Of a stretch of 22,835 bases of DNA, positions 15,275 to 20,964 are shown one piece after another. Positions within the stretch are counted from its first letter, which is position 1. The number at the start of each line of letters is the position of its first letter. A model generated the notes under the pieces. It saw nothing but the letters and a program-made list of their open reading frames with translations. It was not told the DNA's origin and did not search any database. The DNA is from Desulfatirhabdium sp040755275 (GTDB taxonomy: Bacteria; Desulfobacterota; Desulfobacteria; Desulfobacterales; Desulfatirhabdiaceae). The position numbers and the translations under genes are program-made. The stretch lies in the NCBI GenBank assembly GCA_040755275.1, contig JBFMBE010000041.1:1-22835 (forward strand). The letters are read 5' to 3'.

Positions 15275-15775
15275 ATGCTGAGACTCTTCGTCTACGGCAC
15301 CCTGAAGCGCGGTTTCTGGAACCACGACCGCTTCTGCCGGGGCGTCCTGACGGTGGAGGACGCCGTGGTCCGCGGCCGTCTCTTCGAGACATCCTCCGGA
15401 ATCCCGGTCCTGCAGGTCCCGGAAGAGGACATTCTCGCCGTCGGAACCACAGACCCGCTTGCCGACGTGGCCACACAAGCGCACGTGACGGCCCACCTTT
15501 TCAATCCGCAATCCACAATCATCAATCCGCAATATGAAGGCGCGCCCTGGGGCCCCGTGTACGGGGAGCTTCTGACCTTCGACGACCCCGAAATCCGCCT
15601 CCCGGCCATCGACCGGCTGGAGGGGTTTCGCCCCGGCGGTCCCTGCCTCTACCGCCGGGTACTGGTTTCGGCGAAGGCCAACGGAACCGTGCTTCCGGCC
15701 TGGCTTTATGTGGGTGAAGATCTCTCGGGCAGGCTTACCCCGCTCGGTGGGTTCCGCTGGCCCTGGAAGCCTTGA
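15275..15775 (+). CDS. Gamma-glutamylcyclotransferase-like (AIG2/GGCT fold) protein
   Basis: The protein has 166 residues from ATG 15275. An in-frame start at 15170 lies upstream of the tRNA terminator and would add unrelated residues, so I reject it. The family signature FVYGTLKRG is at 4-12 and the probable catalytic Glu lies in AIDRLEGF. Members open gamma-glutamyl amines or peptides to give 5-oxoproline; the substrate here is unknown. Residues about 76-87 (NPQSTIINPQYE) are encoded by a low-complexity repeat (15502-15533) that looks like an in-frame insertion in a surface loop. No strong ribosome binding site is visible. It stands alone between the tRNA and the accessory locus. Confidence 0.8.
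   Translation: MLRLFVYGTLKRGFWNHDRFCRGVLTVEDAVVRGRLFETSSGIPVLQVPEEDILAVGTTDPLADVATQAHVTAHLFNPQSTIINPQYEGAPWGPVYGELLTFDDPEIRLPAIDRLEGFRPGGPCLYRRVLVSAKANGTVLPAWLYVGEDLSGRLTPLGGFRWPWKP
15502..15533. repeat. Low-complexity CAATCCGCAAT repeat inside the cyclotransferase-like gene
   Basis: TCAATCCGCAAT occurs twice (15501-15512 and 15522-15533) around CCACAATCA. The repeat keeps the reading frame. Related ATTGATGAT-type repeats lie at 18130-18197 and 22666-22698. Confidence 0.6.
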
Positions 15776-15820
15776 CTCGGTTACACTCGGTCAACTACCA
15801 AAAATAACCGGACAAACCGA

Positions 15821-15848
15821 TTGATATTGGACATCAGTCCGATATATG
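15821..15848 (+). promoter_or_regulatory. Candidate sigma70 promoter for the helix-turn-helix/sigma54-activator pair
   Basis: TTGATA (15821-15826) and TATATG (15843-15848) are 16 bp apart, about 125 bp upstream of the helix-turn-helix gene. Otherwise 15776-15972 holds only short inverted repeats, such as TTGAC (15772-15776) with GTCAA (15790-15794). Confidence 0.4.
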
Positions 15849-15972
15849 GTAACCCTGTTTGTACTGGTTTATTGGGATGTAAACGCCGAAGGCTGGGACG
15901 TGGGACACCGATCAACCAAAAGAAAGAGGCCGCTGCGAGTCAACCAATGAGGCCAAACGTGATTGGAGTCGA

Positions 15973-16185
15973 ATGATGGAAGACCGATGGCTCTCCGTTG
16001 ATGAGATTGCGGACCATCTCGGTATCAAGCGGGATACGCTCTACAAGTGGATCAATAAACGGCAGATGCCGGGCCACAAGATCGGTCGGCTTTGGAAGTT
16101 CGACAGAAAAGAAGTGGACGCGTGGGTGAAGACAGGGGAAGCAGCGGAGTCCGATTCTCAGAATTCGGATACTGGGAAGAAATGA
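15973..16185 (+). CDS. Excisionase/MerR-type helix-turn-helix DNA-binding protein
   Basis: The 70-residue protein is nearly all one HTH_17 (excisionase-family) domain: WLSVDEIADHLGIKRDTLYKWINKRQMPGHKIGRLWKF, with the recognition helix in RDTLYKWI and the beta wing in HKIGRLWKF. ATG codons at 15973 and 15976 are both possible; GGAG at 15965-15968 has better spacing to the second. Its stop overlaps the start of the sigma54 activator in ATGA (16182-16185), so the two are translationally coupled. No integrase or phage gene is beside it, so a regulatory role with the activator is more likely than recombination. Its target is unknown. Confidence 0.85.
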   Translation: MMEDRWLSVDEIADHLGIKRDTLYKWINKRQMPGHKIGRLWKFDRKEVDAWVKTGEAAESDSQNSDTGKK

Positions 16186-17678
16186 TGGATGCTCTGTTGA
16201 CATTTACAGGATTTCATGACCCTTATTTCAAGGGATTGGTTGACCAGGAGGAACAGCCTGGCCCCATCCTTTCCCTCCTATCTTCACGCTCATTCGAACA
16301 TATATTTCTCTTCGATACCCCAAGCACACAGCGGGTTACCGGGGAAACAAAGGACGCTATCAAGAAGATCCATCCCGGGAGCGATGTTCACGTTCTCGAA
16401 ATCACCCTTGCCGATCCGACGAATTACCAAGAGATATTCAGGAGGCTCAGAGCTCATCTTCATCGCATCATCGAGGATTTTGCTTCAGCACGCTTCTTTG
16501 TCGCAGTCGCGTCGGGAACGCCCCATATGCATGCCTGCTGGGTTCTCCTGACGGCCTCCGGCGAAATTCCCGCCCGCATCCTCCATGTGCGACCACCGCA
16601 TTTTGTAACAAAGCAACACCCGCTCGTGACCGAGGTGGATTTGTCCTCGCGTGAGTTCCCTACCGTCAGGTTCCAGGATGTATCGATCCCTGTTGAAGAG
16701 AGCCAAGCCGATGTTGATTCCGTCAGAGTGCAGCTTGGCATTGTGGGAGATCACTCCGCGATGCAGCGTTCACTCGAGATGGGTGCCATGCTGGCTCCAT
16801 CACAGGCTCCGGTTCTCATCTTTGGCGAGACAGGGACCGGCAAAGAGCTATTCGCACGGTACATTCACCGATTGAGTGGAAGGCCGCGAGAGACCTTTGT
16901 CGCTGTAAATTGTGCGGCAATTCCAGAAGACCTTGTCGAAAGCCTGCTGTTCGGTCACAGGAAAGGCGCCTTTACTGGCGCGATCAACGATCAGGTTGGC
17001 AAGTTCGATACGGCGGATAAGGGGACCCTTTTCCTTGATGAACTCGGGGAGCTTCCCATGCCCACACAGGCCAAGTTGCTGAGAGTTTTGCAAGATGGAC
17101 TGGTGGAGCCGATTGGACAAGCCAAAGCGCATAAGGTTGACGTGCGGATTGTGGGTGCAACGAATCGGGACTTACGCAAACTGGTGAGGCAAGGTAAATT
17201 CCGCTAAGATCTTTTTTATAGGCTCAACGTCGGCGAGATCAAACTTCCTCCGCTCCGTGAAATACGCTCTGATATTCCCAAACTGGCGCTTCACATTCTC
17301 GATAGATTGAATGGCTCCTTGCGACGACCGAAAAGGTTGTCGGCGCAAGCCTTGTCCAGGCTGCAATCTCACAACTGGCCGGGGAATGTTCGCGATCTGG
17401 AAAACGTCATCGAGAGGTCCGTTCGCCTTTGCTGTAATGATGTTTTAGACGCAGACGACCTCCTGATCATGGAACCGGTCACCTACGCGGACCCATTGGA
17501 TGTACTTCCCGAGCCCTACGAGGGATTCTCATTGGATGAGTTTCTCGGGAGCGCTCGGAAGCAAATGATTCTCCGGGCGTTTGAAGCAGCCAACGGCAAC
17601 CAAAGCCAAGCGGCTCGAATGCTTGGGATCACGCCGCAGGCGGTGCATAAGTTCTTGCAATCGAGACCAAAGACTTAA
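16182..17678 (+). pseudogene. RtcR-like sigma54 activator with N-terminal CARF-type sensor, interrupted by an in-frame TAA
   Basis: The frame has 498 sense positions and one internal stop at codon 342 (TAA, 17205-17207). Residues 1 to about 185 resemble the ligand-sensing CARF-type domain of RtcR (IFLFDTPSTQ, SGTPHMHACW at 111-120, ARILHVRPP). The AAA+ domain has Walker A GETGTGKE (215-222), the sigma54-contacting GAFTGA (262-267) and Walker B LFLDEL (283-288). The stop replaces the residue between FR and DLFYRLNV, where relatives usually have Glu; GAA to TAA is a single change. After it the frame runs on intact through the rest of AAA+ (NWPGNVRDLENVIERSV) to a Fis-type helix-turn-helix (NQSQAARMLGITPQAVHKFL). 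The truncated product would lack the second arginine-finger residue and all DNA binding. It is probably recently inactivated, or the base is a sequencing error. Confidence 0.85.
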
Positions 17679-17691
17679 ACCAGGGTTTAAG
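17674..17691. promoter_or_regulatory. Candidate upstream activator site 1 (perfect palindrome)
   Basis: CTTAAACC-AG-GGTTTAAG is a perfect 18-bp palindrome overlapping the activator's final stop codon. Its centre is about 107 bp upstream of the -24 GG of the sigma54 promoter, a normal distance for an enhancer site of this activator class. Confidence 0.55.
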
Positions 17692-17694
17692 ATG

Positions 17695-17712
17695 TTTCAA
17701 CCTAAATTGAAG
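17695..17712. promoter_or_regulatory. Candidate upstream activator site 2
   Basis: TTTCAACCTAAATTGAAG shares 11 of 18 bases with site 1 and contains the inverted repeat TTCAA-N6-TTGAA. The two centres are 21 bp apart, two helical turns, so bound dimers would sit on the same face of the DNA. Confidence 0.45.
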
Positions 17713-17758
17713 GAAAAGATGATGCCGGGGATAACGACAAGGATACTAACACTTGTAA

Positions 17759-17771
17759 TAACAATGGGTTG
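17759..17771 (+). promoter_or_regulatory. Possible IHF site
   Basis: TAACAATGGGTTG matches WATCAANNNNTTR with one mismatch. It lies between the candidate activator sites and the sigma54 promoter, where a DNA bend would be expected. Such short matches occur by chance. Confidence 0.3.
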
Positions 17772-17788
17772 CCGCTCACCCCGGGAAG

Positions 17789-17804
17789 TGGCATGGACGT
17801 TGCT
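17789..17804 (+). promoter_or_regulatory. Sigma54 (-24/-12) promoter of the nuclease-hsdR-hsdM operon
   Basis: TGGCATG-GACG-TTGCT fits the sigma54 consensus TGGCAYR-N4-TTGCW, with the invariant GG (17790-17791) and GC (17802-17803) spaced by 10 bp... counted as 10 further bases between them plus one. Transcription would begin near 17815, about 44 nt before the nuclease start codon. It lies between the sigma54 activator and the downstream genes, on the right strand. Confidence 0.8.
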
Positions 17805-17858
17805 TAATGTCGGACACAGACAGACCGATCAAGGATCCGAAACCAGAAAGGAGCAGCC

Positions 17859-18134
17859 ATGCCAACATTTACGGTCACATCAATCATTGACGGAGATACT
17901 TTCGAGGTCAACCCTCTGTGGAAATGGAACGGTGAGACGGGTACCCAAGTCCGCCCGGCGGGTTACGATGCCCCGGAGCTTCACACCTTCGGAGGCCGGT
18001 CCGCCAAAGACAAGTTGTCGAGGCTCATATATGGGAAGCAGGTCGAACTCCGGACGGCTCACAAGATCGATCGAGGACGTCTAGTCTGCGAGGTCTATTT
18101 CAGAAACACGAATCTTGCGGATTATTTCAATTGA
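17859..18134 (+). CDS. Short staphylococcal-nuclease-like (thermonuclease fold) protein
   Basis: The 91-residue protein begins with ATG 17859 behind AAAGGAG (17847-17853). It matches the SNase OB-fold order: VTSIIDGDTFEV (metal-site Asp in DGDT), VRPAGYDAPE (counterparts of SNase Arg35, Asp40 and Glu43), a GRSAKDKLSRLIYGKQVEL helix region, and DRGRLVCEV (counterpart of Arg87). It is shorter than secreted SNases (about 150) and has no signal peptide, so it would act in the cytoplasm on DNA or RNA. It is the first gene after the sigma54 promoter and precedes hsdR by 75-90 bp. A role as a defence effector or accessory nuclease is inferred; activity is not shown. Confidence 0.75.
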   Translation: MPTFTVTSIIDGDTFEVNPLWKWNGETGTQVRPAGYDAPELHTFGGRSAKDKLSRLIYGKQVELRTAHKIDRGRLVCEVYFRNTNLADYFN

Positions 18135-18197
18135 TGATCGAAGATCGACGATTGATGATCTTCGAGAATTTCAACCATACAATCAGAGATCATCAAT
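18130..18197. repeat. ATTGATGATC direct and inverted repeats before hsdR
   Basis: ATTGATGATC occurs at 18130-18139 and 18151-18160, and its inverse at 18188-18197. TTGATGATCT (18152-18161) and AGATCATCAA (18187-18196) can pair as a 10-bp stem, and GAAGATC/GATCTTC (18140-18146, 18157-18163) as an alternative 7-bp stem. These could tune hsdR translation, or be a simple mobile repeat. Confidence 0.55.
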
Positions 18198-18224
18198 CAA
18201 AGATCACCAATGGGAGGAACGCCT

Positions 18225-20501
18225 GTGAAGGATTATTCGACTGAAGCAGATGCGAGGATTGTCATCGACGATCTTCTCCGCCAGGCGGGATGGGACCCCG
18301 CCGACAAGTCGCAGGTGCTCACCGAGGTTTCGATTCGTGACACCACCTGGATGGTATCTGAACCCGCAGTCCCTTACGGGTACAAACCCAGCCGGAAACC
18401 AGAAGACGGCGATGAGATACCCACCGGTCGAGCTGACTATGTCTTAATGGACCGTCGCGGACGTCCGCTTGCCATTGTTGAAGCGAAACGCTCTGCGATA
18501 GAGCCCTACACAGCAAAACAACAGGCTCTGCCATATGCCAAAAAAATCGGCTCGCCGTTCATTTTTCTTACGAATGGCGAACTCATCTATTTTTGGGACT
18601 ACTGCAACGACGACGCCCGGATCGTAAATTCTTTTTTTTCCCGCCGTGATCTTGAACGCTTGGTCGAAATGCGCGCAACACGAAAGCCGCTCGCGACGAT
18701 AGAAATCCCCGTGTATTACATGCGCCAAGGGGAGACCCGGCAGGTGCGGCCCTACCAGCGTGAAACCATGCAGGCTCTGGATCACGCTGTGGAGCTCGGC
18801 AAGCGCCGTTTTCTTATTGAACTACCCACCGGCACAGGCAAGACGGATCTCGTCGCCATCTATATCAAGCGGCTCGTCCAGGCCGGACGCGCTGAGCGGA
18901 TTCTGTTTTTGGTGGACAGAGAGCAGCTCGCAAAACAGGCGCTCGAAGCCATTCAAGACATTCTGAACCAGTACAGCAGCTACTGGCTGCGCCCTGGCAT
19001 GGTCCGGCAGGAGCAACAGATTACGGTCTGCCTGCTCCAAACCATGATCAGCCGTTACATGGAATTCACCAGCGGGTATTTCGACGTGGTCATAGCCGAC
19101 GAATGCCACCGTTCCATCTATGGCTCCTGGCAGACCGCGCTCACGCATTTTGATGCGCTTCACATAGGGCTGACTGCAACACCTTCGGCCTATATCGAGC
19201 GGAACACTTTCCAATTCTATCAGTGCCGTGACGGCCAGCCAGACTTCGCGTTTCCCATCCTAAGGGCGTTTCAAGAAGGGTATTTATGTCCTTACAAATT
19301 CGCCACCGGCATCACTCAAATCCTTGCTGAAGGCGCGGAGGTCGATGAGCAAACATACGACCCGTCCGAATTTGAACGGAAATGGACGAACGAAGACTCC
19401 AACAAGAAAATGATGCAGGAGTTCGACCGGCTCGCCTGGGAGAACTTCAAAGAGTTGGCTCCCGGTCAAAAAACCGGACCCGGCAAGACCATCGTTTTTG
19501 CCATCACCAAGCACCATGCAGCAAGGTTGGCCCATTTCCTGAATGAACTACATCCTGAACTCAAGGGTCAGTACGCCGAGGTCATCACGAGCGACGTTGC
19601 CAACGCCGACGACCTCATCCGCAAGTTCAAACGCGCGGAGTATCCGCAGGTCGCCGTTAGTGTCGGTATGCTAGATACCGGTTTCGACTGCCGGGAAGTT
19701 CTCCACCTGGTCATGTGCCGCCGGGTGCGCAGTCCCATCCTCTACCAACAGATGAGGGGACGCGGAACGCGCACGGCAGATCATATCCAGAAGCAGAAAT
19801 TCGTCATCTACGACTTCTTTGGGAACCACGACTACTTTAACGATAGCGATACCGATATTTTCACCAACATCGGTCGCGGACATGCCCCTGGCGGCGAACG
19901 CAAATCACCCAAACCGTCAGGCGACCTTGTCGAGCTTGGCCTCGAGGACGAGTGGCTTCACGCGGTTACCTATGTGGAGGTGGGGCCGGAGGGTGAGCGA
20001 GTCGACAAGCGCGACTATGTCACCAATTGGGAGACCAGCATTCAATCCGCCGTGAAGGATGACCCGATCATCCAGAAGGTGCGGCGAGGAGAATTGCTCA
20101 CCGAAGACGAGGAAAAGGCGCTGACTGACCGGTTAAACCAGCCGGAGATGTATTTCAACGAGGAGAACCTTCGCAGGGCTTACCGACAGCCAGGTGGCAA
20201 CCTGATTGATTTCATCAAGGCCGCTCTGGGAAGCCTCAAGATCAAACCCCGCGAAGAGGAGTTGACAGAAAATTTCCAGGCGTGGCTGGTGGCAAAATCG
20301 ATCACACCCCAGCAGGCGCAGTATCTGTCACTCCTCAAGAACCGCGGCATCGCCCGCGGCCGCATCGAGCTGGAGGATTTGTTCCAGCCGCCACTTTCCA
20401 TTTTAAATGCGGCAGAGTTGGGCGTTGAGCTCTTCGGCGAGAAGGGCCTCAAGGAAATCATCCAGGATTTGAACGATTCGGTCTTTCGAAAGGCGATGTA
20501 A
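18225..20501 (+). CDS. hsdR: Type I restriction enzyme R subunit HsdR (EcoEI-like)
   Basis: This is the motor and nuclease subunit, which translocates and cuts unmethylated DNA in complex with HsdM and HsdS. I choose GTG 18225, giving 758 residues, because GGGAGGA at 18212-18218 is ideally spaced for it; ATG 18210 would place that sequence inside the gene. The N-terminal PD-(D/E)XK nuclease has GRADYVL (Asp71) and EAK (86-88). The superfamily 2 helicase has Walker A PTGTGKT (201-207), DECH (292-295), GLTATP (315-320) and QMRGRGTR. The length and C-terminal domain fit the EcoEI-like branch, shorter than EcoKI HsdR. Its stop codon abuts the left repeat of the GxxExxY unit. Confidence 0.94.
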   Translation: MKDYSTEADARIVIDDLLRQAGWDPADKSQVLTEVSIRDTTWMVSEPAVPYGYKPSRKPEDGDEIPTGRADYVLMDRRGRPLAIVEAKRSAIEPYTAKQQALPYAKKIGSPFIFLTNGELIYFWDYCNDDARIVNSFFSRRDLERLVEMRATRKPLATIEIPVYYMRQGETRQVRPYQRETMQALDHAVELGKRRFLIELPTGTGKTDLVAIYIKRLVQAGRAERILFLVDREQLAKQALEAIQDILNQYSSYWLRPGMVRQEQQITVCLLQTMISRYMEFTSGYFDVVIADECHRSIYGSWQTALTHFDALHIGLTATPSAYIERNTFQFYQCRDGQPDFAFPILRAFQEGYLCPYKFATGITQILAEGAEVDEQTYDPSEFERKWTNEDSNKKMMQEFDRLAWENFKELAPGQKTGPGKTIVFAITKHHAARLAHFLNELHPELKGQYAEVITSDVANADDLIRKFKRAEYPQVAVSVGMLDTGFDCREVLHLVMCRRVRSPILYQQMRGRGTRTADHIQKQKFVIYDFFGNHDYFNDSDTDIFTNIGRGHAPGGERKSPKPSGDLVELGLEDEWLHAVTYVEVGPEGERVDKRDYVTNWETSIQSAVKDDPIIQKVRRGELLTEDEEKALTDRLNQPEMYFNEENLRRAYRQPGGNLIDFIKAALGSLKIKPREEELTENFQAWLVAKSITPQQAQYLSLLKNRGIARGRIELEDLFQPPLSILNAAELGVELFGEKGLKEIIQDLNDSVFRKAM

Positions 20502-20950
20502 ACCACGGAACACACGGAATACACGGAAAAAATGGGAAAAATGGGAAAACTGAAATTAGAAGAAGAGAGTTATCGGATTCGGGGGGCCGTATTTGAAGTA
20601 TATCGGGAAATGGGGTGTGGATTTCTCGAAGCTGTTTATCAGGAATGTCTGGAAAAGGAATTTGCAAAATCAGGCATTCATTTTGTTGCTCAGGCAGAAC
20701 TCACACTGCAATATAAAGGTGAGCCTTTGAATCAAACCTACAAGCCGGATTTCATCTGTTTTGGAAAAATAATTGTTGAAATCAAGGCTGTTAAGGAACT
20801 CGCGGATGAACATCGTGCTCAGATCCATAATTACTTGAAAGCCACGGGTCATGAGCTGGGCTTTTTAGTGAATTTCGGCCATTATCCCAAGGTCCAAATC
20901 GAGCGGATTGTTTTATAAACCTTTCCGTGTCTTCCGTGTGTTCCGTGGTT
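20502..20950 (+). mobile_element. GxxExxY gene unit bounded by inverted ACGGA-type repeats
   Basis: The left repeat (20502-20530) starts ACCACGGAACACACGGAA and the right repeat (20922-20949) is its inverse, with one difference over about 28 bp. The unit starts at the last base of the hsdR stop and ends just before the hsdM ribosome binding site. Without it the two genes would be nearly adjacent. The enclosed gene is visibly more AT-rich than hsdR and hsdM. The same repeat is found inside hsdM without the gene. Confidence 0.65.
20532..20918 (+). CDS. GxxExxY protein, small PD-(D/E)XK nuclease-fold family
   Basis: The protein has 128 residues from ATG 20532; ATG 20541 is also possible and neither has a strong ribosome binding site. 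The defining motif is GFLEAVY (GxxExxY), followed by a nuclease-like core YKPDFICFGKIIVEIKAV, where PD and EIK give the Asp and Glu-X-Lys of a PD-(D/E)XK active site. The family has no established function that I know of, and often occurs in many copies per genome. Here it sits as an insert between hsdR and hsdM, inside inverted repeats 1-30 bp from its ends. It is therefore more likely a passenger of a mobile unit than a restriction subunit. Confidence 0.85.
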   Translation: MGKMGKLKLEEESYRIRGAVFEVYREMGCGFLEAVYQECLEKEFAKSGIHFVAQAELTLQYKGEPLNQTYKPDFICFGKIIVEIKAVKELADEHRAQIHNYLKATGHELGFLVNFGHYPKVQIERIVL

Positions 20951-20964
20951 AAAAGGGAGCAGCG

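Noticed and set aside
17307..17678. A separate 123-residue Fis-type regulator
   Set aside because: It is in the same frame as the activator and continues its AAA+ domain directly after the TAA; its only start is an internal TTG without a ribosome binding site.
20502..20530. CRISPR-like repeat array from the ACGGA units
   Set aside because: The units are 9-10 bp without spacers and are arranged as inverted pairs; no cas gene is present.
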